Shown: positions 48,308-60,032, numbered from the stretch's first letter. The stretch: 64,000 nt of DNA from Domibacillus iocasae (GCF_001750285.1 NZ_MAMP01000024.1:457641-521640); one strand, 5' to 3'. Numbers and translations are program-made. Notes: generated by a model from the sequence alone, not told the origin.

Positions 48308-49609
48308 ATGTTCAAACTAACTGAACACGGAACGACCGTCAAAACGGAACTGCTTGCCGGCTTGACGACGTTTTTAACGATGGTGTACATCGTAGTGGTT
48401 AATCCGCTTATTTTACAAGATGCTGGCGTACCGTTCGAACAAGTCTTTACAGCGACCATCATCGCTGCAGTTGTGGGCACACTTTGGATGGGCTTGTTCG
48501 CTAACTATCCGATCGCGATTGCGCCCGGAATGGGAATGAATGCATACTTTGCATACTCTGTTGTCGGCTCACATGGCGGCATCACGTACGAAACGGCGTT
48601 TGCGGCTGTTTTCATTTCCGGCATTTTATTTGTGCTTTTATCGCTGACACCGCTCCGTGAAAAATTGATCGAAGCGATACCCGCAAATTTAAAACACGGC
48701 ATCTCCGCCGGTATCGGCTTGTTTATCGCGTTTATCGGGCTTCGGCTTACCGGTATTATTGCTGCGGATGAAAACAACCTCGTCAAGCTTGGCGACTTGC
48801 ACAGTCCGTCCGCGCTGCTTGCATTATTCGGCCTTGCCATCACGATTATTTTAATGGTTCGCGGTATAAACGGCGCTCTGTTTATCGGGATGATTATTAC
48901 CGGTCTTGTCGCCTTTTTTACTGGCCAGCTTTCATTTAATGACGGATTAATCGGTGCTCCGTCCATGCCGGAAGGATTGATTGCCTTTAATCCGATTTCT
49001 GCCTTTGGCGATGTTATTGCGCATGGCTTATATGCAGTTGTGTTTTCTTTCCTGCTTGTTACAATTTTTGATACAACAGGTACGATGATCGGCGTAGCCC
49101 AACAAGCCGGGTTAATGAAAGGCAATACAATGCCACGGGCGCGCCAGGCGCTTCTTGCTGACTCCGTTGCGACGTCTGTCGGCGCCATGACAGGTACAAG
49201 CCCGACGAGCGCATACATTGAATCGTCGACTGGCGTTGCTGCCGGCGGACGAACAGGCTTAACGGCTGTGACCGTTGCTGTTTTATTTATACTTGCTGCC
49301 TTCTTTGGTCCGCTCGTCTCTGCTGTCTCGGGGATTTCCGCGATTACAGCACCAGCACTCATTATTGTCGGCTGCCTCATGATGGAAAGTGTCGCAAAAA
49401 TCAACTGGAATGAGCTTGATGAAGCATTCCCTGCCTTTTTGATCATTTTAAGCATGCCGCTGACATCCAGTATCGCAACCGGTATTGCGCTTGGGTTCGT
49501 CTCTTATCCACTTGTGAAAATGGCACGTGGACGCTATAAGGAAGTTCATCCGCTCGTGTATATTTTTGCGGTTTTATTCTTTTACCAGCTAGCCTTTTTG
49601 CCACATTAA
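48308..49609 (+). CDS. pbuG: Hypoxanthine/guanine permease (AzgA/PbuG family)
   Basis: A 433-residue permease; ATG 48308 follows TGGAGGAATGGAAGA. It has about twelve hydrophobic segments and the AzgA-type motifs NAYFAYSVVGSHG, GISAGIGLFIAFIGL, FDTTGTMIGVAQQAG and GTSPTSAYIESSTGVAAGGRTGLTAV. These place it with PbuG/PbuO-type purine base importers. No purine riboswitch is visible in the 119-base leader. It is followed by a strong terminator. Confidence 0.85.
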   Translation: MFKLTEHGTTVKTELLAGLTTFLTMVYIVVVNPLILQDAGVPFEQVFTATIIAAVVGTLWMGLFANYPIAIAPGMGMNAYFAYSVVGSHGGITYETAFAAVFISGILFVLLSLTPLREKLIEAIPANLKHGISAGIGLFIAFIGLRLTGIIAADENNLVKLGDLHSPSALLALFGLAITIILMVRGINGALFIGMIITGLVAFFTGQLSFNDGLIGAPSMPEGLIAFNPISAFGDVIAHGLYAVVFSFLLVTIFDTTGTMIGVAQQAGLMKGNTMPRARQALLADSVATSVGAMTGTSPTSAYIESSTGVAAGGRTGLTAVTVAVLFILAAFFGPLVSAVSGISAITAPALIIVGCLMMESVAKINWNELDEAFPAFLIILSMPLTSSIATGIALGFVSYPLVKMARGRYKEVHPLVYIFAVLFFYQLAFLPH

Positions 49610-49648
49610 AAAATCCGCTCCGGTTCAGCTGCCGGAGCGGATTTTTTC
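49608..49648. terminator. Bidirectional terminator pbuG / wrbA
   Basis: The stem AATCCGCTCCGG / CCGGAGCGGATT is flanked by A and T runs. Confidence 0.9.
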
Positions 49649-50244
49649 TATAGATGAGACAATGCTTTAGCAACCGATATAGTACGTTTTGCCTGATGTT
49701 TAACAGCCGCTTCCACGTTCTCTTTCATCCCGTTTTCTCCAACTGTTACGCTTGTGCCATACGGATTCCCCCCTGCTTCAAATAAAACCGGGTCGGTGTA
49801 GCCAGGCGCTGCAATAATTGCACCCCAATGATACATCGTTGTGTAAAGCTGGAGGATCGTCTGCTCCTGCCCGCCGTGCGGATTTTGAGCGGATGACATG
49901 GCGCTGACCACTTTATTGGCTAATTTCCCTTTTGCCCAAAGACCGCCTGTCGTATCAATAAATTGTTTGAATTGTCCAGGTACATTTCCGAATCGTGATG
50001 GGACGCTGAAAATGATCGCATCTGCCCATTCTAAATCATCAAGCGTGACCTCTGGAATGCTTTTCGCTTCTTCTGTATGAGCTTTCCATGCAGGATTTCC
50101 TTCAATCACCGATGCCGGGGCTGTTTCCGGTATTTTTAATACTTTCACATCCGCTCCCGCTTCTTCACCGGCTTCTTTCGCCCAGTTTGCTAGTTTTAAA
50201 TTCGTCCCAGTCATGCTGTAATAAATAACAGCTAATTTGGCCAT
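49648..50244 (-). CDS. wrbA: NAD(P)H:quinone oxidoreductase, WrbA type
   Basis: A 198-residue flavodoxin-fold protein. The FMN phosphate loop YYSMTGTNLKLA, the PSRFGNVPGQFKQFIDTTGGLW segment and the NPHGGQEQTILQLYTTMYHWGAII region are characteristic of WrbA. It catalyses two-electron quinone reduction, protecting against redox cycling. The C-terminus includes the late motif NPYGTSVT. It is monocistronic. Confidence 0.93.
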   Translation of the reverse strand: MAKLAVIYYSMTGTNLKLANWAKEAGEEAGADVKVLKIPETAPASVIEGNPAWKAHTEEAKSIPEVTLDDLEWADAIIFSVPSRFGNVPGQFKQFIDTTGGLWAKGKLANKVVSAMSSAQNPHGGQEQTILQLYTTMYHWGAIIAAPGYTDPVLFEAGGNPYGTSVTVGENGMKENVEAAVKHQAKRTISVAKALSHL

Positions 50245-50315
50245 ATTTTATTCCCCTCCCATGCGTCGTTCATTCTTTATACAGTTTGCCCGCTAGAGAA
50301 AGGAATAAAACATGT

Positions 50316-51449
50316 TTATTCATCCTGATGAAAAAAGTAAGAAAGTGCCGGGTAAACATCTTCTCTTTTCCGAATCACATACGATTTAAACAATGGATTT
50401 TGCACTTTTCGAAAAGCGGACATAAGTGGTGTCGTCCGGTTATATTGATTGACTTCTCCGTAGCCGAACATGCGGCAGTATGGGAGTACTTTTTCAAGAA
50501 GGGCCACACATTGCGAATTGTCTGATGCAAGGTTATCTCCGTCAGAAAAATGAAATGGATAAATATTATATCGATCCGGTGAGTATTTTTTCTCCATTAA
50601 GCTTAATACAAGCTGATAAGCAGAAGAACAAATGGTCCCGCCGCTTTCGCCTTTTGTAAAAAAATCCTTTTCTTCCATTAATAAGGCTTCTGTATGATGT
50701 GCGATAAAAACGATATCCACAGACGTGTATTTTTTTCGCAAAAACCGGGTCATCCAGAAGAAAAAGCTGCGGGCAATGTATTTCTCAAATGGTCCCATGC
50801 TGCCGCTCGTGTCCATCATGGCAAAAATAACGGCTTTGGACTGTGGGGTTTTTTCCTCATTAAAGGAACGAAAACGCCGATCTTCGGGCCGAACAGGAAA
50901 AAAGGATGTTTCCCCCCCTAGAGAATTCCGTTTAAAAGCTGCCAGTAACGTTTTCTTTTTATCGATGCGGGCCGTCACACCTGTTTTACGAATATCGTTA
51001 ATCGTCCAGTCGGTTATGATGGATTCCTCTTTTTCTTTTTCTGCTAAATTTGGAAGCGCCAGATCCGAAAAAAGTGCTTCTTCGATTTCAGCCATGCTCA
51101 CTTCCGCTTCATAAAAATCTTCTCCTCGTTGATTACCTGCTTTTTTGCCCTGCCCCGGTGCACTCTTTTCATCTCCGGCCCGGGCGATGGCATCTCCTAC
51201 TTCACCTTTCCCCTGTCCGGCATGTGACGACTTTTCATCCGAATAGCGGATTTTGTACTCCTGCAATGAACGGATCGGCAGCTTTACGGTCCGCTTCCCA
51301 TCAGACATAATAATCTGTTCTTCAGTCACCATGTCCGCCAAATTCTTTTTAATCGCTTCTTTTACTTTTTGGCGATGCCGTTCCTGGTCATCAAACCCTT
51401 TCCGGTGCAGAGACCAGTCTTCTTCAGACAAATGATAAAACGGCTCCAT
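50316..51449 (-). CDS. yhbH: Sporulation protein YhbH (DUF444)
   Basis: A 377-residue protein with a basic, low-complexity middle (about 85-115) and a C-terminal von Willebrand A-like domain carrying a MIDAS-type motif ([17 protein letters not shown]). It is co-conserved with PrkA (YeaG/YeaH pair in enterobacteria), and lies downstream of prkA on the same strand, as in B. subtilis. The mutant affects sporulation there. A divergent 57-residue gene separates it from prkA. Confidence 0.92.
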   Translation of the reverse strand: MEPFYHLSEEDWSLHRKGFDDQERHRQKVKEAIKKNLADMVTEEQIIMSDGKRTVKLPIRSLQEYKIRYSDEKSSHAGQGKGEVGDAIARAGDEKSAPGQGKKAGNQRGEDFYEAEVSMAEIEEALFSDLALPNLAEKEKEESIITDWTINDIRKTGVTARIDKKKTLLAAFKRNSLGGETSFFPVRPEDRRFRSFNEEKTPQSKAVIFAMMDTSGSMGPFEKYIARSFFFWMTRFLRKKYTSVDIVFIAHHTEALLMEEKDFFTKGESGGTICSSAYQLVLSLMEKKYSPDRYNIYPFHFSDGDNLASDNSQCVALLEKVLPYCRMFGYGEVNQYNRTTPLMSAFRKVQNPLFKSYVIRKREDVYPALSYFFHQDE

Positions 51450-51521
51450 TCCCTTTCCTCCCCCAGTTTAATTTTGCCAAGACAGGGTATACTTTTAAAA
51501 ATGAACGAGAGGTGACTCATC

Positions 51522-51695
51522 ATGAATTTTAAAGAGCGTGAAACAGAGCCTGTCAATTCTATGGTCACAAGCTTTGAAGACATGGAAATCCTTGGCCGTC
51601 AAATGGAACGCCAGCGGACAAACGAAGAACTAGAGCAGCATGATCGTCAGCCAGACCCTGTACAATACGATAAATCAGCGGATGGAAAGCAATAA
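51522..51695 (+). CDS. Small hydrophilic protein (57 residues)
   Basis: ATG 51522 follows GAGAGGTGACTCATC. The product is highly charged (FKERETEPVNSMVTSFEDME, then RQMERQRTNEELEQH), predicted helical and soluble, and ends before a terminator. It lies between yhbH and prkA on the opposite strand. I do not recognise the family. Confidence 0.65.
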   Translation: MNFKERETEPVNSMVTSFEDMEILGRQMERQRTNEELEQHDRQPDPVQYDKSADGKQ

Positions 51696-51730
51696 CCCGG
51701 CTGCCTGCAACCGGGTTCTTCTCTTTTTAT
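51696..51730 (+). terminator. Terminator after the 57-residue gene
   Basis: The stem AACCCGG / CCGGGTT is followed by CTTCTCTTTTTAT. Confidence 0.7.
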
Positions 51731-51731
51731 C

Positions 51732-53615
51732 TTATCGATTTAAAAGTCCACCGACGTAACGGAGCAGTTCGTTGGCAGAAACCGAGTTATAGCCGCATTC
51801 ATCAATAAGCCGGGCGGTCACTTCATTTATTTTTTTCAGATGTTGTTCATCCGGCGTAACAGAAGACGTTGTAATTTTCACAACATCTTTTAAATCGGAA
51901 AACAGCTTTTTTTGAATGGCATCCCGCAGCCGGTCATGCTCGCGGTAATCGAATTTTTTTCCTTTCCGTGCATAAGCGGAAATACGAATGAGCATTTCTT
52001 CACGGAATGCTTTTTTGGCGTTTTCGGAGACGCCGATTTGTTCTTCGATTGACCGCATCAGACGCTCGTCCGGGTTGATTTCTTCTCCAGTCAGCGGATC
52101 ATTTAATTTTACTTTATTGCAGTACGCCTCCACGTTATCCAAATAATTATCCATGAGCGCCCGAGCCGATTCTTCATACGAATACACAAACGCTTTTTGC
52201 ACTTCTTTTTTCGCTGTTTCATCGTATTGCTTCCGCGCTTCGGAAATAAACTGCAAATATTTCGTCCGCATTTCTTTTGAAATGGATGGATGTGAATCCA
52301 GCCCATCTTTTAATGAGCGGAGCACATCAAGCGCGTTAATCGAGTTGGTCCCTTTTTTAATGATAGCAGCAGAAATCCGGTTCATCACGTAGCGTGGATC
52401 AATCCCATCCATTCCTTCGTCCGGAAATTCTTTTCTTAGCTCATTAGCATCAAGTCCGGTTAAGCCTTCCACTACCGCACCATCATACAATTTCATTTTC
52501 ATTACGAGATCAATATTTGCCCGACTTGATTCTTTTAAGCGCGTTAAAATGGTGAACATGGCAGCAGTGCGAAACGTATGGGGTGCAAAATGAATTGACG
52601 CCGCTTCGCTTTCATGAATCATTTTTTCATAAATTTTTTCTTCTTCCGTTACTTTTAAATTGTATGGAACCGGCATAACAATCATCCGTGAATGAAGAGC
52701 TTCATTTTTCTTATCTGCGATAAATGAACGGTATTCAGTCTCATTTGTATGAGCAATAATCATTTCATCTGCTGAAATAAGGGCAAACCGTCCTGCTTTA
52801 AAGTTTCCTTCTTGAGTAAGTGATAAAAGGTGCCATAAAAACTTTTCATCGCATTTCAGCATTTCCTGAAACTCCATCAAGCCGCGGTTGGCAATATTCA
52901 GCTCACCATCAAACCGGTATGCACGAGGGTCGGATTCTGATCCGAATTCCGCAATTGTTGAAAAATCGATACTGCCGGTTAAGTCCGCAATGTCTTGTGA
53001 TTTCGGGTCAGATGGACTGAACGTACCGATCCCTCTCCGACGGTCTTCCGAGAAGAAAATGCGTTCAACCGGCACATCTTCAATCCGGCCGCCAAATTCA
53101 TGCTCAATACGGTACGCATTTAATGGCGAAAGCGAGCCTTCAATACGAATGCCATACTCTTCAAAAAAATCCTCCCGGAGCTCACGAGGAATTAAATGAA
53201 GTGGATCTTCCGCCATCTGGCAGTTTTTAATCGCGTAAACTGCACCTTCATCTGTACGTGTGTATTGTTCAAGCCCGCGCTTTAACATCGAGACAATCGT
53301 TGATTTCCCACCCCCGACAGGTCCCATCAGCAGTAAAATCCGTTTCCGTACATCCAGCTTTTTTGCAGCCGGATGAAAATACTCTTCAACAAGTCGTTTA
53401 ATCGGTTCTTCAAGACCGAAAAGCTCACGGCTAAAAAAGTCATAATGGCCATCTGTTACGCCGAACGAACGGATCATGTTGTATATACGCGCATGTGCTG
53501 GCATCGCAATGTGCGGCTTCTCTTTCACAAGCTCTAAATACTCCCGGAATGTTCCTTCCCAGCGCAGCTTGTCTTCTTCGGCACGGCATGTTTGAATTTT
53601 ATCGAGTATCGTCAT
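51732..53615 (-). CDS. prkA: PrkA AAA+ protein (serine protein kinase / protease)
   Basis: A 627-residue AAA+ protein with Walker A GPVGGGKST (98-106) and the C-terminal PrkA domain. B. subtilis PrkA is described as a Ser/Thr kinase and more recently as an ATP-dependent protease affecting spore development. It is paired with yhbH, and spoVR is also in this window, forming the conserved triad known from YeaG-YeaH-YcgB. A sigma-E-like promoter is upstream. Confidence 0.95.
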   Translation of the reverse strand: MTILDKIQTCRAEEDKLRWEGTFREYLELVKEKPHIAMPAHARIYNMIRSFGVTDGHYDFFSRELFGLEEPIKRLVEEYFHPAAKKLDVRKRILLLMGPVGGGKSTIVSMLKRGLEQYTRTDEGAVYAIKNCQMAEDPLHLIPRELREDFFEEYGIRIEGSLSPLNAYRIEHEFGGRIEDVPVERIFFSEDRRRGIGTFSPSDPKSQDIADLTGSIDFSTIAEFGSESDPRAYRFDGELNIANRGLMEFQEMLKCDEKFLWHLLSLTQEGNFKAGRFALISADEMIIAHTNETEYRSFIADKKNEALHSRMIVMPVPYNLKVTEEEKIYEKMIHESEAASIHFAPHTFRTAAMFTILTRLKESSRANIDLVMKMKLYDGAVVEGLTGLDANELRKEFPDEGMDGIDPRYVMNRISAAIIKKGTNSINALDVLRSLKDGLDSHPSISKEMRTKYLQFISEARKQYDETAKKEVQKAFVYSYEESARALMDNYLDNVEAYCNKVKLNDPLTGEEINPDERLMRSIEEQIGVSENAKKAFREEMLIRISAYARKGKKFDYREHDRLRDAIQKKLFSDLKDVVKITTSSVTPDEQHLKKINEVTARLIDECGYNSVSANELLRYVGGLLNR

Positions 53616-53659
53616 AAATGGCTCCCTCCGCTCCGCACTCTAATGGGCGTATTTATCGG

Positions 53660-53688
53660 ATTTTATGCGCGGACAAACAAATTTATGA
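53660..53688 (-). promoter_or_regulatory. Sigma-E-like promoter for prkA
   Basis: On the minus strand TCATAAAT is followed by CATAAAAT. The ATA element is exactly 16 bases before the -10, as in the ATA-N16-CATACANT consensus, about 45 bases ahead of the prkA start. Confidence 0.5.
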
Positions 53689-53774
53689 GAAAAAGAAGCG
53701 TTCACATTCGATATCGTTTCCGTTATAATTAATGAAGATTGATACGTTTACATTATAGGAAGGAGCTTATTTCC

Positions 53775-53864
53775 ATGAGACTTTTAGGCATTCTTTTTGT
53801 CTGTGCAGCTTTTTTAACAGCAATTTTTACAGCAGGCTATGATGACAAACCAGGCACAAAGTGA
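53775..53864 (+). CDS. 29-residue membrane microprotein
   Basis: ATG 53775 is preceded by AGGAAGGAG at about 10 bases. The product has one hydrophobic helix (RLLGILFVCAAFLTAIFTA) and a short polar tail (GYDDKPGTK). It is followed by a bidirectional terminator, so it is a separate unit divergent from prkA. Family unknown. Confidence 0.55.
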   Translation: MRLLGILFVCAAFLTAIFTAGYDDKPGTK

Positions 53865-53871
53865 TGAATAT

Positions 53872-53911
53872 AAAAAAGCTGCACCGAAAAATTTCGGTGC
53901 AGCTTTTTTAA
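53872..53911. terminator. Bidirectional terminator before trmL end
   Basis: The stem AAGCTGCACCGAAA / TTTCGGTGCAGCTT is flanked by A and T runs. Confidence 0.9.
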
Positions 53912-54378
53912 TGAAGTCCAGGAAACCCTTGCTGACGAAGTGCTTCGTATACAAGAATAGCCGCAGTATTGGATAAATTAAGCGAACGGACGTGATTGTT
54001 CATTGGAATGCGCAGGCAGCGGTCAATATTTGCCTGAATTAACTCTTTCGGCAATCCCGTCGTCTCTTTTCCAAACATAAAATAATGATCCTGTTCGGTA
54101 TCACTGTAATCAAATTTCGCGTGATCCTGTGTGCCGAACTTTGATAAATAATACATATTGCCATTATTTTTCTCAAAAAAATCATCAAGCGAATCGTAAT
54201 ACGTAATATCGACGAACTCCCAATAATCAAGTCCCGCACGTTTGAGCATTTTATCATCTGTTGAAAATCCAAGCGGACGGATTAAATGAAGCGGAACACC
54301 CGTCGCCGCGCATGTTCGCGCGATATTTCCTGTATTAGCCGGGATTTCCGGCTGATATAACACTACATGAACAGCCAC
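53908..54378 (-). CDS. trmL: tRNA (cytidine/uridine-34-2'-O)-methyltransferase TrmL
   Basis: A 156-residue SPOUT-class methyltransferase. YQPEIPANTGNIARTCAATG at the N-terminus, the FGKETTGLP knot motif and the C-terminal IPMNNHVRSLNLSNTAAILVYEALRQ form the SAM-binding trefoil. It methylates the wobble ribose of certain leucine tRNAs. It is encoded 27 bases after queG on the same strand, so two wobble-base modification enzymes share an operon. Confidence 0.94.
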   Translation of the reverse strand: MAVHVVLYQPEIPANTGNIARTCAATGVPLHLIRPLGFSTDDKMLKRAGLDYWEFVDITYYDSLDDFFEKNNGNMYYLSKFGTQDHAKFDYSDTEQDHYFMFGKETTGLPKELIQANIDRCLRIPMNNHVRSLNLSNTAAILVYEALRQQGFPGLH

Positions 54379-54405
54379 AAACTTTCACTCCTTTTCAAAA
54401 CATCA

Positions 54406-55542
54406 TTATAGCACGGAACGAATCGACTGCAGTGCTTTTTTTAGCTCTTCTATCACTGCTTCTTCTTTTTCCCTCAGCAGCGCTTCATGTAACTGCGCTT
54501 CCGCTTCCCTGCCGCCAATTTGACCGATTGCATACGCCGCGGTTTCTCTTATAACCGGACGTGGATCTTCATGCAGAGCATTGGCAAGCGCCGGCAGAGA
54601 AGACACTTCTTTAAAGTGTGCCAATGCAATGATCGCATTTCGCTGAATCGGCTTTTTGCCTCGCCAAGAACCTGACATCCGGCCGAATCGTTCTTTAAAT
54701 TCTTTATTGCTCATCGACAACAGCGGCTCAAGTAATGGTTTTACCTGCTCATTCTCGGGAATCATTTCTTCATGCCGCAGCGTGTGTTTTCCTTTATTTT
54801 CAGGGCAGACTGTCTGGCATGTGTCACAGCCATATAATCGATTTCCAAGATGTTTACGAAACGGCTCCGGTAAAACGTCTTTCGTCTGTGTTAAATAAGC
54901 GATGCAGCGTTGTGAATTTAGCTGGCCGCCCTGAACAAGCGCACTTGTCGGACATGCATCAATACATTTTGTGCATGTTCCGCACTGGCTTTCCATTGGC
55001 CTATCCGGCTCGAATGGAACGTTAGTCAGCATTTCCCCCAAGTACACGTATGAGCCAAATTCCGGCGTAATAATAGCGCAGTTTTTTGCACTCCAGCCAA
55101 TGCCCGCCCGCTCTGCCACTGCTCGGTCCGACAGCTCTCCTGTGTCAACCATTGACTTGAACTGCACGTCTGGCAGCTTTTCCTGTAAAAACTGTTCCAG
55201 CAGATGCAGCTTTTTTCGCAAAATGATGTGATAATCTTCTCCCCACGAAGCACGGCAAAATAAGCCGCGCCGCTCGCCTTTTTTTCCTTTTGGCGCCCCA
55301 TCAAGTTTCGAAGGGTAGGCAAGTGCGATTGCAATAATCGAACGAGGCTGATCAAGTAAGAGAGCGGGGTTCGTCCGCTTATTAATATCTTTTTCTTCAA
55401 AGCCCGACGCATAGCCCAGTTCCTGTTGCTGGATCAACCTTTGCTTTAACTCAAGAAATGGATCGGCCGCAGCGAATCCGATTTTATCAATGCCGATGTC
55501 TTTGCTGTAGTCAATCAATTCCTGCTTTAACTGCCGGTACAT
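54406..55542 (-). CDS. queG: Epoxyqueuosine reductase QueG
   Basis: A 378-residue cobalamin-dependent enzyme finishing queuosine synthesis in tRNA. The start is at ATG 55542 next to GGAGGAG. Two [4Fe-4S] clusters are encoded in CGTCTKCIDACPTSAL and CDTCQTVCPEN, and the C-terminus has HEAT-like repeats (PRPVIRETAAYAIGQIGG) for tRNA contact. The catalytic Asp region MVDTGELSDRAVAERAGIGW is intact. It corresponds to yhbA of B. subtilis. Confidence 0.94.
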   Translation of the reverse strand: MYRQLKQELIDYSKDIGIDKIGFAAADPFLELKQRLIQQQELGYASGFEEKDINKRTNPALLLDQPRSIIAIALAYPSKLDGAPKGKKGERRGLFCRASWGEDYHIILRKKLHLLEQFLQEKLPDVQFKSMVDTGELSDRAVAERAGIGWSAKNCAIITPEFGSYVYLGEMLTNVPFEPDRPMESQCGTCTKCIDACPTSALVQGGQLNSQRCIAYLTQTKDVLPEPFRKHLGNRLYGCDTCQTVCPENKGKHTLRHEEMIPENEQVKPLLEPLLSMSNKEFKERFGRMSGSWRGKKPIQRNAIIALAHFKEVSSLPALANALHEDPRPVIRETAAYAIGQIGGREAEAQLHEALLREKEEAVIEELKKALQSIRSVL

Positions 55543-55562
55543 CTCTCTCCTCCATTCCATAG

Positions 55563-55600
55563 AAAACAGGCAAACGGGAATCCCGTCTGCCTGTTTGTTT
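55563..55600 (-). terminator. Terminator after thiC
   Basis: AACAGGCAAACGGGA pairs with TCCCGTCTGCCTGTT. It separates thiC from queG on the minus strand, although the T run is short on that strand; the plus strand has a longer T run. Confidence 0.65.
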
Positions 55601-55639
55601 TTCTTATTATTTCATAAAAGTGCGATAAAGTCGAGCCGC

Positions 55640-57606
<1,967 letters not shown>

Positions 57607-57798
57607 GATATATATGAAACTGTTTAAACAGTAACATAGACAGAACATTGTGTAAAGTCGTTTTTTTCTTAAAATACTAAACAGTTGTTAATTTTCTTGT
57701 TGATTTATATCGGTTTGGAATAAAAAGATATCAATGAAATGAGAAGAGTTCTTACATTAAAATCAAAAACGTTACTTACCGAATAAAAAAATATTTGA

Positions 57799-57963
57799 TT
57801 AAATAATTGGATAATTTCTTACATAACGCGGGTTGGTATAATAAGGCGGTCTCGGTCCTATTTTGGGCATTAGCCAGGAATCGGACATGTACACCATTCT
57901 CACTTTTTGGTTTGATTTGTTTTGCAGCAAAAGCTTTACTTCCTTATTAAATTCATAGTACAT
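57799..57963 (-). CDS. Small hypothetical protein (54 residues)
   Basis: ATG 57963 follows AAAAGGAGG at ideal spacing. The product begins YYEFNKEVKLLLQNKSNQKV and has a tyrosine- and proline-rich C-terminus (MPKIGPRPPYYTNPRYVRN). It lies alone in the AT-rich gap between the thiC riboswitch and the dehydrogenase gene. No family is recognised; Tyr/Pro-rich tails occur in spore-coat or surface peptides, but that is only a possibility. Confidence 0.6.
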   Translation of the reverse strand: MYYEFNKEVKLLLQNKSNQKVRMVYMSDSWLMPKIGPRPPYYTNPRYVRNYPII

Positions 57964-58115
57964 TTAACAGCCTCCTTTTATCTTCTTCTTTTTATCTTAT
58001 TCATATTTCACAAATTGGAGCAAGTCCATTCCATCATGCATTTTTGAAAGAATACACCTTATTTTTCAATCCAACATACAGTACATAGAAAAGTAAATTC
58101 TGCAGGAGGTTTCCC

Positions 58116-59096
58116 ATGAAGGAAAATCAACAAAGGGACAATTTAGAACAAATCCGGAAGATGCAGGAAATGTTTGAAGCAAGCAAAATAACGTATCCGT
58201 ACCCTATGTACCCTAACTACGGAAAAATAACACGCTATGAAGAAATTCCAATGAATATGCCGGAACAGCGCCAGCTCTCTCATCCTGGCGTTGAAGGACT
58301 GATGGTTCCTCTGCCTATCATTGAAAACCCGAATTACTGTGGCAGTGGAAAGCTGGCAGGGAAGGTTGCACTTATTACAGGCGGTGACAGCGGTATTGGG
58401 GCTGCCGTAGCCATCGCTTTTGCGAAAGAAGGCGCTAACGTTGCCATTGCTTATCTGAATGAACATGAGGATGCCAATCGGACAAAGCGGAGAATTGAAG
58501 AGCTCGGGCAATGCTGTCTGCTTCTGCCCGGTGATTTAAAGGATAAACAGCAGTGTATTTCAATTGTTGAAAAAACGATTGAAACATTTGGCTGCCTCGA
58601 TATTCTCTGTAATCATGTCGGGATCCAGTTTCAGCAGCTAAGCTTGTTAGATATAACAGATGAACAATTCGATAATACATTTAAAGTAAATATTTATTCT
58701 CATTTTTATACAACAAGAGCCGCCCTTCCTTATTTAAAACCTGGAAGCTCTATTATCAATACATCTTCTGTTGTAACTTATGTGGGTGAGAAACAAATGA
58801 TTGATTATACTGCCACCAAAGGAGCCAACGTTGGTTTTACACGTGCCTTGGCAAAGAATGTTGTCGACCAAGGCATCCGGGTAAATGCCGTTGCACCGGG
58901 GCGTATTTGGACACCGCTCATTGCAGCAAGTTTTTCTTCCGACCAAGTGGCTGTATATGGGGCGTTTAATCCAATGCAGCGTGTAGCCCATCCATTTGAA
59001 CTTGCGCCGACTTATGTTTATCTGGCTTCTGATGATTCACGTTTTGTTACCGGTCAGGTACTGCATGTTGACGGTGGTGAATCAACCCATTCATAA
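58116..59096 (+). CDS. Short-chain dehydrogenase/reductase, YhdF/YdaD-like
   Basis: A 326-residue SDR. An N-terminal extension of about 80 residues precedes the Rossmann domain with TGGDSGIG (about 88-95). The catalytic Ser and Tyr-Lys are in INTSSVVTY and [10 protein letters not shown], and [13 protein letters not shown] follows. The extension and the TGGDSGIG form group it with B. subtilis YhdF/YdaD, stress-induced dehydrogenases. The substrate is unknown. GGAGG precedes the ATG. Confidence 0.88.
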   Translation: MKENQQRDNLEQIRKMQEMFEASKITYPYPMYPNYGKITRYEEIPMNMPEQRQLSHPGVEGLMVPLPIIENPNYCGSGKLAGKVALITGGDSGIGAAVAIAFAKEGANVAIAYLNEHEDANRTKRRIEELGQCCLLLPGDLKDKQQCISIVEKTIETFGCLDILCNHVGIQFQQLSLLDITDEQFDNTFKVNIYSHFYTTRAALPYLKPGSSIINTSSVVTYVGEKQMIDYTATKGANVGFTRALAKNVVDQGIRVNAVAPGRIWTPLIAASFSSDQVAVYGAFNPMQRVAHPFELAPTYVYLASDDSRFVTGQVLHVDGGESTHS

Positions 59097-59123
59097 TATT
59101 CAGCCTCCCTAAATGAAACAAAG

Positions 59124-59184
59124 AAAAAACACCTCCCCGTTCAATACTAGCTTGCTGCTAATATTCGATCAAGGAGGTGTTTTT
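59124..59184 (+). terminator. Terminator after the dehydrogenase
   Basis: AAACACCTCC and GGAGGTGTTT pair across a loop of about 35 bases, followed by TTT. Confidence 0.6.
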
Positions 59185-59200
59185 ATGCGGGCTTATACTA

Positions 59201-59923
59201 TTACATTATACTGCCTTTTCGAATAACATTGCACATCATTTCAGCATTCGGATAATTGAGGTCCTGATATTGATTGATTACTTTTTCACAATTGTATTCA
59301 ACGCGTTCAATAGATGTGCTGACACGATTTCCTTCAATGTCAACAATTGCATAAGAAGATTTTTTCACTCCGTCAAACGGAAGCCCTACACTGCCAGTAT
59401 TGATAACCATTTTGCCATTGATGTAGCGAATATATGGTTTATGTATGTGTGCATATACATACATTTCAGAATCAGTAGATGACATTAATTTTGTTTTAAT
59501 GACTTCATCCGACTCACTTGGAAGAACAACCTCAAACAAACTATCAGGTGTTGCGTGAAAAACGTTAATTGCCAAGCCAGATACATCAAAACGAAGATCG
59601 GTTGGCAATTGAGCCAAATAATCAAGGTCAGTCTTGGTTAATTGGGAAACAGTCCATTCTCTTTCCTTATTCATCATTTCAAGTGCCTGATCCGGAACCT
59701 CTCCTTCTTGAACTCCTCTTAACACCCATTCATCTGCATTTCCTTTAATAACGTCTGTTTTTAGTGACTGTATAAGTTCCAATGATCGTTTTGGCTCCGG
59801 TCCACGGTAGCAAAGATCGCCAAGCACATAAATCTTGTCAATCCGTTTTGTTTCAATATCTTTTAATACCGCTTCAAGAGCAACAGCATTGCCATGAACA
59901 TCAGAAATAAAAGCGATTTTCAT
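59201..59923 (-). CDS. Calcineurin-like metallophosphoesterase (YfcE/MJ0936-like)
   Basis: A 240-residue phosphoesterase with the metal-binding motifs in order: ISDVHGNAVALEAV, YVLGDLCYRGP, KGNADEWV, INVFHATP and YAHIHKPY, ending with the NTGSVGLPFDG segment. This is the MJ0936/YfcE-type subfamily active on phosphodiesters. It is a single gene; the target is unknown. The 3' end is close to the preceding terminator. Confidence 0.87.
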   Translation of the reverse strand: MKIAFISDVHGNAVALEAVLKDIETKRIDKIYVLGDLCYRGPEPKRSLELIQSLKTDVIKGNADEWVLRGVQEGEVPDQALEMMNKEREWTVSQLTKTDLDYLAQLPTDLRFDVSGLAINVFHATPDSLFEVVLPSESDEVIKTKLMSSTDSEMYVYAHIHKPYIRYINGKMVINTGSVGLPFDGVKKSSYAIVDIEGNRVSTSIERVEYNCEKVINQYQDLNYPNAEMMCNVIRKGSIM

Positions 59924-60032
59924 AAAATAAACTCCTTTTTAACCATATTTCTTTTATCGTATCATGACAATCAAAAGTCCACAAAAAAGCAGTGCAACAA
60001 ATAGTGATCATGCACTGTTTTTTAGACAGCTA

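Noticed and set aside
48505..49455. 316-residue minus-strand open frame
   Set aside because: Antisense to the purine permease pbuG, which has all family motifs; the long antisense frame reflects codon bias.
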